Position numbers and translations under genes: made by a program
The notes under the pieces: model-generated
Databases searched by the model: none
What the model was told of the DNA's origin: nothing
What the model saw: only the letters and a program-made list of their open reading frames with translations
Part shown: positions 52,104 through 61,221 of the stretch, piece by piece
Numbering within the stretch: position 1 is the stretch's first letter
Layout: each line of letters opens with the position of its first letter
NCBI RefSeq assembly: GCF_000445445.1
Contig: NZ_ASXP01000001.1
Coordinates: 194,001-258,000 of the forward strand
Direction: 5' to 3'
DNA from: Sporomusa ovata DSM 2662
GTDB lineage: Bacteria > Bacillota > Negativicutes > Sporomusales > Sporomusaceae
Length of the DNA: 64,000 bases

Positions 52104-53474
52104 TTGGGTACACAGTTTCCGGGATTGCGTAGATTGCTCTTATTTGTTGGTGATATGGCAATTGTTGCCGTTTCATCTTACATAGCAATGTGTATTGTTG
52201 TTGCTTATAGCGCTGTTGATCTTGATATGGAGCTTTATCACAGAATGCTACCAGTCATGCTAAGCATTGTCGGATTATTGGTGGTTTTTGAAGGGTTGCT
52301 TTCATTGAAGCGCAAAAAACAAATCGAAGTAATGCTTGATTTGGCGATAGCAATGGTGAAGATGTTCGTTATCATGATGGCCATTAGTTTTTTTCTAAGA
52401 GAGTTTGCTTATTCCCGCAGTATTTTAATACTCGCTACGATTATTCAATTTGTTGGTCTGGCATTTTGGTATAATTTGTGGTGGCAGTTCGAACAACATG
52501 AGATGATTCCCCGCGAGGTTTTGGTCATGGGATCGGTCGATGAAAACCACCGGCTACTCGCTCATCTACGTACTAATACATACCTTAAAGATCATGTGAA
52601 ATATATTTGTCCTGACTATGACGGTGGGCAATGGAGAGCCTTTATTAAAGATGTTGACTTGGTAATCCTTTCTGCTGAAATGCAACTTAATCAGAAAGCA
52701 GAAATGCTGCATTATTGCCAAATAAATAACAAACAAGTGTTTATTCTGCCAAACTTCTATGAATTGTATTGCAGCAAAGTTGATTTGGATAAAATTGACG
52801 ATATCCCTGTCTTTCGACCACGTTATTTAGGTCCCACAGCGGAGCAGCGAATTTTGAAGCGTTTTCTGGATATTTCTATTGCAGCAATTGCTACAGTGGC
52901 CTTGATTCCGATTTTTGTACTGATAGCCATCGCCATAAGAGTGGATAGTCCTGGTCCGATATTTTTCACCCAAAGACGCGTCGGTCAATACGAAAAAGAA
53001 TTTAGCATTTTTAAATTTCGTACGATGTGCGTCGATGCCGAAAAACAAACCGGCCCTGTTTTAGCGACAGTCGATGACCCGCGCATTACCAGGGTAGGGC
53101 GTTTTATCCGGGCGACGCGTATTGATGAACTTCCTCAATTAATTAATGTTCTCATCGGTAATATGAGTATCGTGGGTCCGAGGCCGGAGCGAGCCTTTTT
53201 TGTTGAGATGCTGAAAAAAGAACTGCCGGAATATATTCATCGCAGTAACGTGAAACCTGGAATTACCGGGATGGCCCAGGTCTATGGCAAATACAATACT
53301 TCACCCTACTCTAAGTTGATTTATGATCTAATATACATACAGAAATGCAATGTACTAACTGACGTGATGATTATGTTGAAAACCGTTCGGGTGTTAGTTT
53401 ACAAAGAGCATTCAGCGGGCGTTGGTACTGAGAGCCATAAACGAAATATTAGTAATGTGTTAAACAAAATGTAA
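52104..53474 (+). CDS. Polyprenyl-phosphate glycosylphosphotransferase (initiating enzyme)
   Basis: About 456 residues. Four N-terminal membrane segments (residues ~8-125), a central soluble part resembling a CoA-binding-like domain, a fifth hydrophobic segment (ISIAAIATVALIPIFVLIAIA) and the catalytic bacterial sugar transferase domain: SPGPIFFTQRRVG, FKFRTMCVDAE, TRIDELPQLINVL and SIVGPRPE. It transfers a sugar-1-phosphate to undecaprenyl phosphate to start the repeat unit. Start is likely the TTG at 52104 with GAAGG upstream; no ATG gives a full N-terminal helix. Confidence 0.92.
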   Translation: MGTQFPGLRRLLLFVGDMAIVAVSSYIAMCIVVAYSAVDLDMELYHRMLPVMLSIVGLLVVFEGLLSLKRKKQIEVMLDLAIAMVKMFVIMMAISFFLREFAYSRSILILATIIQFVGLAFWYNLWWQFEQHEMIPREVLVMGSVDENHRLLAHLRTNTYLKDHVKYICPDYDGGQWRAFIKDVDLVILSAEMQLNQKAEMLHYCQINNKQVFILPNFYELYCSKVDLDKIDDIPVFRPRYLGPTAEQRILKRFLDISIAAIATVALIPIFVLIAIAIRVDSPGPIFFTQRRVGQYEKEFSIFKFRTMCVDAEKQTGPVLATVDDPRITRVGRFIRATRIDELPQLINVLIGNMSIVGPRPERAFFVEMLKKELPEYIHRSNVKPGITGMAQVYGKYNTSPYSKLIYDLIYIQKCNVLTDVMIMLKTVRVLVYKEHSAGVGTESHKRNISNVLNKM

Positions 53475-53559
53475 AGAATGGAAATGTGTTTCGGTTTGTT
53501 GCAATTTTATAACATGAACTCACTGTCGGGAGAGTCATCTTGATGAGGAAGGTGTCTAA

Positions 53560-53919
53560 GTGGATTATCACGAGAAGCGCGAATGGGGACGAATTAGGGT
53601 TTCTCAAGCGTTAATACTGCGATCGGAAAAGGATCCGAACCGATCTTACCATGCCGTAGCGATTGATGTATCCGAGGAAAATATCGGAATTGAAACTAAT
53701 GCGCGATTATCACTGGGAGAATGTATACAGCTGGAATTGGAATCTGAGAGCAAACCAATAGTAGTCCAAGCCATTGTCAAGCGAATTTTTAATAATAGAT
53801 ATGGTTGTACATTTACCGACGTTGATGTTGGAAAGATATTTGATTGTTATGTTAACATGTTCGGAATCATGCTGGAAGAGTTGAAGATCCAGGGAAAGCA
53901 CTTATTGATGATGATTTAA
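53560..53919 (+). CDS. PilZ-domain protein
   Basis: About 119 residues consisting of a single PilZ domain. The first c-di-GMP contact motif RxxxR is present at R7-R11 (REWGR). The second motif reads D36-V-S-E-E-N-I-G43 where the usual form is DxSxxG, so the glycine position is shifted or replaced by Asn. Beta-strand pattern (YGCTFTDVD near residue 88) fits PilZ. It probably senses c-di-GMP inside the EPS assembly system. Start is a GTG at 53560 with GAGGAAGG upstream. Confidence 0.85.
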   Translation: MDYHEKREWGRIRVSQALILRSEKDPNRSYHAVAIDVSEENIGIETNARLSLGECIQLELESESKPIVVQAIVKRIFNNRYGCTFTDVDVGKIFDCYVNMFGIMLEELKIQGKHLLMMI

Positions 53920-54003
53920 TTTCGAAATATTAACTAGGGCGCGCGATTGCCGAAATAATAGCACCTGATTGTTACTTTGGACTGTAAAGCTGGAGGTATT
54001 TGG

Positions 54004-55305
54004 ATGAATGTGGTAAAGGATAAGCAGGATATGAGAATTAAAAATGTTTGGTTTTTTCACCACTACGCCGTATTACCTTCTATGAGCGGACAGATAAGAC
54101 CATTTAACTTTGGAAAGCTGCTCAAGAAATCAGGTTTTGATGCGACGGTTTTTGCGGCCTCCTATCTTCATCATTCTGATGTTAATTTGATAAATGACGG
54201 TCGCAAATACTTGCTCAATAATGAATATGGCGTCCCATTTGTTTTTTTGAATACTCCATCTTCGGCAAGCGGTCTGGTTGCCCGGATTAGAAATATGGCA
54301 ACCTTTTATTTTAGCTTGTTGAAGCATTCCAAACGGTATGCAAAAGAGTATGGAAAGCCTGATGTTATCATTGCTTCCAGTCCACATCCGTTGACAATGA
54401 TTGCCGGCATCCGAGTAGCCAGGAAATTTAAGATTCCTTGTATTTGCGAAGTTCGTGATTTGTGGCCTGAAGCTATATTTTCGTTTGGCAAGTTGAAGGA
54501 ACATAGTCTTCTAGGAAGATTGTTAACCGCTGGTGAACATTGGATTTATAGAAACGCCGATGCGCTAATTTTCACCAAGGAAGGTGATACAGATTATATA
54601 AAATCACACAAATGGGATACCGGCAATGGTGGGGACATTGACTTGACGAAATGCCACTATATCAATAATGGCGTGAACATAGAGGCTTTTTTAAAGAACA
54701 TTGCTGATAACCCAATTAAGGATATAGACCTGCTTGATAATAAATTCCATGTTGTATATATCGGCTCAATTCGCCCGGTTAATGATGTTAGCATGCTGTT
54801 GGATGCAGCCGCTTTGCTGAAAGAGCATGGCGATATTCAGTTTCTTATCTATGGTGACGGCAATCAAAAAGAAGCTCTGGAGCAGCGTGTGCTTGACGAG
54901 GGCCTGACCAATGTAAAGATGAAAGGATATGTGGATAGACAATTTATTCCATATATCTTAAGCAAATCATCAGTAAACATTTTGAACTATTCTCAGTTCA
55001 AGTACAACTGGACAAGGGGGAATAGCTCCAATAAATTATTTGAGTATATGGCATCAGGCAAACCAATTATTTCGACGATAAAAATGGGATACTGCATCTT
55101 AGAAAAGTACCAATGTGGTCTTTCATTAGAAGCATCAACACCGGAAGAACTTGCAAGGACGATATTGAAGGTGCATGATATGCCACAAGAGCAGTATGAA
55201 GAGATGGGTAGGAATGCGCAAACCGGTGCTGCGAATTTCGACTATAAGGTGTTGACTGCAAAACTAATCGCAGTAATTGAGAGTGCTTCTGGGAATAGTG
55301 ATTAA
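54004..55305 (+). CDS. GT4-family glycosyltransferase 3 (WbuB-like)
   Basis: About 433 residues. The N-terminus (VWFFHHYAVLPSMSGQIRPF) and CEVRDLWPEAI are typical of WbuB-type N-acetylamino-sugar transferases; donor domain HVVYIGSIRPVNDVSMLLDA and the C-terminal NSSNKLFEYMASGKPIIST replace the canonical E-x7-E with a variant. ATG 54004 follows GGAGG; earlier in-frame start at 53977 lacks a site. Confidence 0.88.
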   Translation: MNVVKDKQDMRIKNVWFFHHYAVLPSMSGQIRPFNFGKLLKKSGFDATVFAASYLHHSDVNLINDGRKYLLNNEYGVPFVFLNTPSSASGLVARIRNMATFYFSLLKHSKRYAKEYGKPDVIIASSPHPLTMIAGIRVARKFKIPCICEVRDLWPEAIFSFGKLKEHSLLGRLLTAGEHWIYRNADALIFTKEGDTDYIKSHKWDTGNGGDIDLTKCHYINNGVNIEAFLKNIADNPIKDIDLLDNKFHVVYIGSIRPVNDVSMLLDAAALLKEHGDIQFLIYGDGNQKEALEQRVLDEGLTNVKMKGYVDRQFIPYILSKSSVNILNYSQFKYNWTRGNSSNKLFEYMASGKPIISTIKMGYCILEKYQCGLSLEASTPEELARTILKVHDMPQEQYEEMGRNAQTGAANFDYKVLTAKLIAVIESASGNSD

Positions 55306-55344
55306 ATTAATTCCAGATAGTTTTGAAGGTTGAAGGTGCATGTG

Positions 55345-56238
55345 ATGACGTCACTAGAAAAATTGTTTATTTTCAAACAATGGTTTATTGCTTTCAGAAA
55401 GAAACAGTCTTTTTCTGTGCCCTTGGCTATGGATGGTTTTCAAATTATTCCTCCACCGGCAGGAAGGTTCTTTGCCGATCCATTTGTTATTGAAAATGAA
55501 AGGAAAAATTATATTTTTTTTGAAGACTATCGCCTAAGAACACGAAAAGGTGTTATTAGTTGCATAGAGATTGATGAACAAGGAAACTGTACAGAGCCCC
55601 AGACTATATTAGAAAAAGAATACCACCTTGCATATCCTTTTTTGTTAAAAACAGAGCAAGGAATATTTATGATCCCGGATACAAGCGCGAATAATACGAT
55701 AGAGCTTTATGAGGCAGTGAAATTTCCCGATCAATGGGTTCTAAAAAGAGTGCTGATGAGCGGCTTTAAGGCAAGTGATTCCACAATATATCCATACAAT
55801 GGCAAGGTGTGGCTGTTTACTAATGCAATGAATTCGTGTGAGCCGGCAGGAAAGGGAGAACTTTGCGTTTTTTATGCCGATTCGTTGTTTGGTGAGTGGA
55901 AACCTCATAGGTGTAATCCAGTTAATCAAGATCCCCGAACTGCCCGTCCGGCTGGCAATATTTTTTTACACGATGGAAAAATAATCAGACCGTCACAAAA
56001 TTGTTCTTTAGAATATGGCGCATCAGTTATGGTTAATGAAATTACCCGCCTGACAGAAACGGAATATGTAGAACAACAATTATTTGAGATTGGACCGGAG
56101 TGGTATCAAAACAACCGAAGGCTGCACACCTATAATTCTAATAATCATTGGGAAGTAATTGATGGACTTATCGATATCGTCGATGTTTTCAAACCAGTAC
56201 GATGGTTGTCGTCATATTGGTTTCGATGTTATAAATGA
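55345..56238 (+). CDS. Glucosamine-inositolphosphorylceramide-transferase-like beta-propeller protein
   Basis: About 297 residues. Stretches RFFADPFVIENERKNYIFFEDYR, YHLAYPFLLKTEQGIFMIPD, KASDSTIYPYNGKVWLFTN and ARPAGNIFLHDGKIIRPSQNC show the five-bladed beta-propeller resembling GH43-like folds, seen in bacterial EPS clusters next to glycosyltransferases. Likely a sugar-binding or transferase accessory; no activity can be asserted. ATG 55345 preferred over TTG 55330. Follows glycosyltransferase 3 by 39 bp. Confidence 0.75.
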   Translation: MTSLEKLFIFKQWFIAFRKKQSFSVPLAMDGFQIIPPPAGRFFADPFVIENERKNYIFFEDYRLRTRKGVISCIEIDEQGNCTEPQTILEKEYHLAYPFLLKTEQGIFMIPDTSANNTIELYEAVKFPDQWVLKRVLMSGFKASDSTIYPYNGKVWLFTNAMNSCEPAGKGELCVFYADSLFGEWKPHRCNPVNQDPRTARPAGNIFLHDGKIIRPSQNCSLEYGASVMVNEITRLTETEYVEQQLFEIGPEWYQNNRRLHTYNSNNHWEVIDGLIDIVDVFKPVRWLSSYWFRCYK

Positions 56239-56287
56239 TTAGGCGTATTATATTCTGATAACGCGGTAGCATAGGAGATACGAATGA

Positions 56288-57445
56288 ATGAAAAGAGTAA
56301 CTATTCTTTCCTCTGCCGATCCTCGACAAAAGCGCGGCTTACAGGTCGTTGCGCTTACACATGCCAAGAGTTTGCGCAAGTATGGATTGGAAACAGTGCT
56401 ATTTTGTCCGGGCACCCAATACGAGTCATTTGAATTGGAAGGTGTGCCAGTATATACTTTTGCTTTTCAGAGACGGAGTAGCTCGTTACTAAATTTTGTG
56501 ACTATGATGGATAATTGTTGGCGTGGATGGAAGAGGCATTTTGGCAAACAGGAACCAGATATTCTCCATGGACATGATTATATGGCGTACTATTTTTTAA
56601 GTAAGTACTTATCCAAAAAAGTCAATAAAATATTCACAGTGCACGATCCAATGATTTACCATCACAAAATGTTAGGCCGGTTGCCCCAGGGTTCAAGCTT
56701 AAAAGAAAGAATGATGACTCATATTGAAAATTCAGTGTATGCCCGAAGCTCAAAAATCCATTGTATTTCTGAATATACGCGAATTCGAATCGCTAATAAA
56801 GAAGCGCTGGCTCCAAAGCTTAAAATAGTATTTGATTGGATTGATGTGGACAAATTTGTACTGCCGGTCAATAAAACTCAGGCGCGTTTGAAATTTGGTT
56901 TCGGGTCCAATGATTTTGTTATTTACACGCTTCGTGGTTTGCAGGCTCGAATGGGCATAGGTAATTTGATTCAGGGTTTTAAGTTAATCAAAGACAGCAT
57001 TCCTGGCGCGAAACTCATCATTGGCGGGAAAGGAGCCTTGCGTAACGAGTTGGAAGAGTTGGTGAGATGTCTGGATATTTCAGATTCGGTCACATTTCTC
57101 GGCTATGTGCCTGAGGATGAAGTCGTTCCCAGGTATCAAGCCGCAGATGTTGTTATAATGCCTTCCATTGACGGTGAAGGATTCGGGTTGCCTGTTCTCG
57201 AATCTATGGCCTGCGGAACTCCTGTTCTAGCCACGCCAGCCTGTGCACTACCTGAAGTGTTGAGTGGGAAACGGGAACGACTGTTTTCTGGTATTTTTCC
57301 AGAAAATATTGCAGCTGGAATCATGTCATTTTATCAGCATTGGCAAGCAAATGGGAGTGATGCAAACGTTGAAAGACAATATGTGCTGGATCATTTTGCT
57401 GAGGACAAGCTTATTAAATTAATATTAGATGATTATGGAGGGTAA
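56288..57445 (+). CDS. GT4-family glycosyltransferase 4
   Basis: About 385 residues, GT-B fold. N-terminal SSADPRQKRGLQVVALTHAKSL, ILHGHDYMAYY, KIHCISEYTRI; donor site GLQARMGIGNLI and the canonical SIDGEGFGLPVLESMACGTPV with both glutamates. Typical retaining EPS glycosyltransferase. Ends 19 bp before the LegB-like start. Confidence 0.9.
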   Translation: MKRVTILSSADPRQKRGLQVVALTHAKSLRKYGLETVLFCPGTQYESFELEGVPVYTFAFQRRSSSLLNFVTMMDNCWRGWKRHFGKQEPDILHGHDYMAYYFLSKYLSKKVNKIFTVHDPMIYHHKMLGRLPQGSSLKERMMTHIENSVYARSSKIHCISEYTRIRIANKEALAPKLKIVFDWIDVDKFVLPVNKTQARLKFGFGSNDFVIYTLRGLQARMGIGNLIQGFKLIKDSIPGAKLIIGGKGALRNELEELVRCLDISDSVTFLGYVPEDEVVPRYQAADVVIMPSIDGEGFGLPVLESMACGTPVLATPACALPEVLSGKRERLFSGIFPENIAAGIMSFYQHWQANGSDANVERQYVLDHFAEDKLIKLILDDYGG

Positions 57446-57464
57446 ATTTGCGAGGAGATTAGAC

Positions 57465-58466
57465 ATGAATAGAAAAATATTGGTTACGGGGGCTGACGGC
57501 TTTATTGGCTCGCATTTAACCGAAGAACTGATTCGACAAGGGTATAATGTGCGCGCCTTTGTAATGTACAATTCCTTTAATTCCTGGGGGTGGTTGGACC
57601 ATTCCGAAAAGGAACTGTTGAATAATCTGGATGTTTTTTCCGGTGACATCCGTGATCCAAACGGCGTGCGTGAAGCGATGAAAGGCTGCGATGTGGTACT
57701 GCATCTGGCGGCGTTGATTGCTATACCTTATTCTTACCATTCGCCGGACACTTATGTGGATACCAACATAAAAGGAACGCTCAACGTTATCCAAGCGGCA
57801 AAGGAGTTAGCGGTGTCCAAAGTCGTTCATACTTCGACCAGTGAGGTATATGGAACGGCACGGTTTGTTCCTATTACTGAGGAACATCCATTACAAGGAC
57901 AATCACCGTATTCGGCAAGTAAAATTGGCGCTGATCAGCTGGCCTTGTCTTTTTTTCGGTCTTTTGGCACGCCCGTTGCAGTAATTCGCCCGTTTAACAC
58001 CTATGGGCCCAGGCAGTCCGCCCGCGCAGTCATACCAACGATTATTACGCAAATTCTAGGTGGAGCCGGAAAAATTAAGCTTGGTTCGTTACATCCAACC
58101 CGGGATTTTAACTATGTTAAAGATACAGTGGCAGGATTTATTTCGGTCATGAATTCCGCTGCCGCTATTGGTGAGGTTATTAATATCGGCAGCGGTTTTG
58201 AAGTCTCGATTGGGAACACAGTTACAATGATTGCCGATATTTTGCGTTCTGAAGTTGCGATAGAACAGGATGAAATACGCAAGCGGCCTGAAAAAAGCGA
58301 AGTGGAACGATTATGGGCCGATAATTCAAAAGCACAGACACTGTTAGGATGGAAACCTCAGTATGCGGGAGTGAATGGATTTCGCAGGGGGCTTGAGGAA
58401 ACTATACAATGGTTCAGACAGCCAGATAATAGACAAAGTTACAAATTCAACCGGTACAATATATAA
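57465..58466 (+). CDS. NAD-dependent nucleotide-sugar 4,6-dehydratase (LegB-like)
   Basis: About 333 residues, extended short-chain dehydrogenase. N-terminal ILVTGADGFIGSHLTEEL, catalytic TSTSEVYG and YSASKIGAD (Tyr-x3-Lys), plus stretches nearly diagnostic of LegB (MYNSFNSWGWLDHSEKEL; IRPFNTYGPRQSARAVIPT; RPEKSEVERLWADNSKAQ). LegB enzymes convert a nucleotide-linked GlcNAc to the 4-keto-6-deoxy sugar, first step toward legionaminic acid or other 6-deoxy sugars. No LegC aminotransferase is visible in the window. ATG 57465 follows GAGGAGAT. Confidence 0.88.
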   Translation: MNRKILVTGADGFIGSHLTEELIRQGYNVRAFVMYNSFNSWGWLDHSEKELLNNLDVFSGDIRDPNGVREAMKGCDVVLHLAALIAIPYSYHSPDTYVDTNIKGTLNVIQAAKELAVSKVVHTSTSEVYGTARFVPITEEHPLQGQSPYSASKIGADQLALSFFRSFGTPVAVIRPFNTYGPRQSARAVIPTIITQILGGAGKIKLGSLHPTRDFNYVKDTVAGFISVMNSAAAIGEVINIGSGFEVSIGNTVTMIADILRSEVAIEQDEIRKRPEKSEVERLWADNSKAQTLLGWKPQYAGVNGFRRGLEETIQWFRQPDNRQSYKFNRYNI

Positions 58467-58483
58467 TTTGTGGGGTGTAGTTT

Positions 58484-59191
58484 ATGCAAGCTGTTATTCT
58501 GGCAGGTGGTAAGGGTACAAGGTTAAAACCCTATACAATGAATTTTCCCAAGCCGCTTATGCCGATTGGTGAGTATCCGATTTTGGAAATCATTATTCGT
58601 CAATTGGCTAGTTTGAATTTTGACAGGATTACTATTTCTACAGGCCACCTTGCGGAACTCATTGAAGCCTATTTTGGTAATGGTGAACGATGGGGTGTGA
58701 ATATTGAATATGTGCGGGAAGCCATTCCATTAAATACGGCAGGTGCTTTAAAATTATTAGCTAACTGTGAAGAGAACTTCCTGGTGATGAATGGCGATGT
58801 ATTAACAACAATTGACTATAGGCAGTTGGTGCAAACTCACCTGGATAAAGGAGCCAAAGCAACTGTTGCAACAACGCAGCGGGACGCGAAAATCGATTTT
58901 GGCGTGCTCGGCATTAATGATGCAGGTTTTATGGAGTCTTATACCGAAAAACCAAGCTATCACTTTGAGGTAAGCATGGGGGTTTATGTTTTATCAAAAG
59001 CTTGTATTGATTTTATTGATAATGGCGAATCATTAGGAATGCCGGATTTATTCTTACGACTGCAAGCGGCGGGTGAAATGGTTTATTGTTATCGAAGTGG
59101 CGATTATTGGCTGGATATCGGCAGAGTAGATGATTATGAAAGAGCGCAGCAGGAGTTTGAGCGATATAAGGACAGATTCATCCATGAATAA
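58484..59191 (+). CDS. Sugar-1-phosphate nucleotidyltransferase
   Basis: About 235 residues: ILAGGKGTRLKPYT (nucleotide loop), FPKPLMPIGEYP, LVMNGDVLTT (metal-binding Asp) and later YTEKPSY, DYWLDIGRVDDY. This is the NTP_transferase fold that activates sugar phosphates; nucleotide (G, U, C, or dT) not assigned. Adjacent to the LegB-like dehydratase, so it may supply its substrate. The next gene starts within its last codons (8-bp overlap). Confidence 0.9.
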   Translation: MQAVILAGGKGTRLKPYTMNFPKPLMPIGEYPILEIIIRQLASLNFDRITISTGHLAELIEAYFGNGERWGVNIEYVREAIPLNTAGALKLLANCEENFLVMNGDVLTTIDYRQLVQTHLDKGAKATVATTQRDAKIDFGVLGINDAGFMESYTEKPSYHFEVSMGVYVLSKACIDFIDNGESLGMPDLFLRLQAAGEMVYCYRSGDYWLDIGRVDDYERAQQEFERYKDRFIHE

Positions 59192-60101
59192 TAGATGTGT
59201 TTTGATTACAGGGAGTCAAGGCTTTATTGGGAGTCATCTCACTCGGTGGATCAAGCAATGGTATCCCCAGGCCCTGGTTATTGGTACCAGCCGAAAAAAA
59301 ATTGCAAGGGAAGGACAAATAGATGTTGATTTAACAGAGAAAGAAAGTGTTGGTGAATTAATTCAGCGGGTAAGGCCGGATTGTGTGTTTCATCTTGCCG
59401 GGACACTGTACGCCAATAACTTCGAACAATTCTATGAGGGTAACATTAAGACGACAATTAATATTGCAGAAGCAGTTAAGGATAGTAAATTACAAACTCG
59501 AATTATTTTATTGGGGTCAGCAGCAGAGTATGGGAATGTGATGGTGAAGGATCTTCCGTTAACTGAAGAACAATCGACAGCGCCGGTATCGTTTTACGGA
59601 TTATCCAAAGTCTGTCAAACCGAGGTAGCTCGCTATTATAGCAATCAAGGGTTAAACATAGTGACGGCAAGAGTGTTTAATGTATTTGGACGCGGGATTT
59701 CCAGGCATTTGTCAATTGGTTCTTTTCTATATCAAATAGATAAAATTGTTTCTGGAGCAGCAGCTCCTGTTTTAGTAACAGGAAACCTAACGGCTCAAAG
59801 GGATTATTTGTTTATTGAGGATGTATGTTCGGCACTAGTATGTCTGGCGGAAAAAGGAATCAGCGGTGAAATATATAACGTTTGCGCCGGACATTCAGTT
59901 TCTATGCAGTGGATGCTAGGTCAAATGATTCATGCTACAGGGATAAAAGTTGAAATTGTTGTTGACCCCGCAAAATATAAATTGATTGATGTTATGAATA
60001 TATATGGCAGTTATGATAAAATTGCGCGCATAGGGGGATGGCAGCCACGTATTACGGTCGAAGAGGGAATCGTCCGCATGATGGCGTCAGCTGCTTTATA
60101 A
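59184..60101 (+). CDS. NAD-dependent epimerase/reductase (extended SDR)
   Basis: About 305 residues: LITGSQGFIGSHLTRWI, catalytic LGSAAEYGN and YGLSKVCQTEV, RVFNVFGRG. It resembles GDP-4-keto-6-deoxymannose reductase (RMD-like) enzymes and may reduce the 4-keto product of the LegB-like dehydratase. ATG 59184 overlaps the stop of the nucleotidyltransferase, a sign of translational coupling. Product sugar not determined. Confidence 0.85.
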   Translation: MNNRCVLITGSQGFIGSHLTRWIKQWYPQALVIGTSRKKIAREGQIDVDLTEKESVGELIQRVRPDCVFHLAGTLYANNFEQFYEGNIKTTINIAEAVKDSKLQTRIILLGSAAEYGNVMVKDLPLTEEQSTAPVSFYGLSKVCQTEVARYYSNQGLNIVTARVFNVFGRGISRHLSIGSFLYQIDKIVSGAAAPVLVTGNLTAQRDYLFIEDVCSALVCLAEKGISGEIYNVCAGHSVSMQWMLGQMIHATGIKVEIVVDPAKYKLIDVMNIYGSYDKIARIGGWQPRITVEEGIVRMMASAAL

Positions 60102-60119
60102 CCGAAATGAGGGTGAAAA

Positions 60120-61199
60120 ATGGACAGTTCTTTTTCATACAGGACAGTCATTTGTTTTATGGGCGATTCTGCCAATATACATTTTCAAAAATGGGTTAGG
60201 TATTTTGTAAAACAAGGGTACGAGACCCATTGCATTACCTGTTCTCGTCAGGACGTGGAAGGCTCCACCATGCATTATGTAGGGTATGGAATAGGCAAGG
60301 CGGATTATGTACTGGCCATGCCAAGAGTAGTAAGAATTGTTAGGCAAATAAAGCCTAACCTAATCCACATTCATTTTCTATCAGGATATGGCTTGTTATC
60401 GTTGCCATTGTTTTTTGGGGAAAGACCATTGATCGGGACTGCCTGGGGTTCAGATGTTTTAATAGCCCCCGCAAAATCCCATATTGCAAAGCAAGTTGTC
60501 AAAATTGTATTGAAAAAATCAAAGTTCCTGATTGCGGTATCCCCACAATTAAAAGAGGTAATGGTCAATCTCGGTGCTGATTCAGATAAAGTCGCAGTTT
60601 TGCCGATTGGGGTGGATACGAAGGTCTTTATTCCTGCGACAAATAGGGACGGGCATTTGCTGAAAGTACTTTCTCTTAATTCTCATGAACCCGTATATAA
60701 CACCGGTGATGTTATCGAAGCTGTTGCTGAAGTGAAATCTCAGGGCCTTGCTATCAAGGCTGTTTTGGTAGGCAAGGGATCAGAAACGGAGAGACTGAGA
60801 GCTCGGGTAGCTTCCCTTGGATTAGATGATTGCATTTATCTCCCCGGACGGGTTCCGCTCCAAAAATTGTTAACGCTTTTACAGGAAAGTCAGGTCTATG
60901 TTTCCATGGCGAGTTCTGCAGGGACGCCCGTAGCATTACTTGAAGCAATGGCTTGTGGCGCTTTCCCGATTGTCACGGATATTCCGGGGCATAGGGAATG
61001 GATAGAATCTGGATTTAATGGAATTCTGGTTTCGCAGGGTTCGGCTCACTTACTGGCGGAGGCTATTTTAAAAGTTGCAGACGGTAGTATTGATAGGCAA
61101 AAAGCACAAGTGCATAACAGAAAATTGGTTTTGCAGAAAGCCGATTGGGATTCTTGCATGCTTGATGCTGAAAAGATTTATCGTGAAGTTACAGGCTAG
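60120..61199 (+). CDS. GT4-family glycosyltransferase 5
   Basis: About 359 residues. ICFMGDSANIHFQKWVRYF at the start, IHIHFLSGYGL, GTAWGSDVLI, and SAGTPVALLEAMACGAFPIVT in the donor domain, where the first Glu of E-x7-E is replaced (SSAGTPV). GT4 fold is clear. Ends 22 bp before the C5-epimerase-like start. Confidence 0.88.
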   Translation: MDSSFSYRTVICFMGDSANIHFQKWVRYFVKQGYETHCITCSRQDVEGSTMHYVGYGIGKADYVLAMPRVVRIVRQIKPNLIHIHFLSGYGLLSLPLFFGERPLIGTAWGSDVLIAPAKSHIAKQVVKIVLKKSKFLIAVSPQLKEVMVNLGADSDKVAVLPIGVDTKVFIPATNRDGHLLKVLSLNSHEPVYNTGDVIEAVAEVKSQGLAIKAVLVGKGSETERLRARVASLGLDDCIYLPGRVPLQKLLTLLQESQVYVSMASSAGTPVALLEAMACGAFPIVTDIPGHREWIESGFNGILVSQGSAHLLAEAILKVADGSIDRQKAQVHNRKLVLQKADWDSCMLDAEKIYREVTG

Positions 61200-61221
61200 G
61201 TTGTCGGCACAGGAGGAATTG

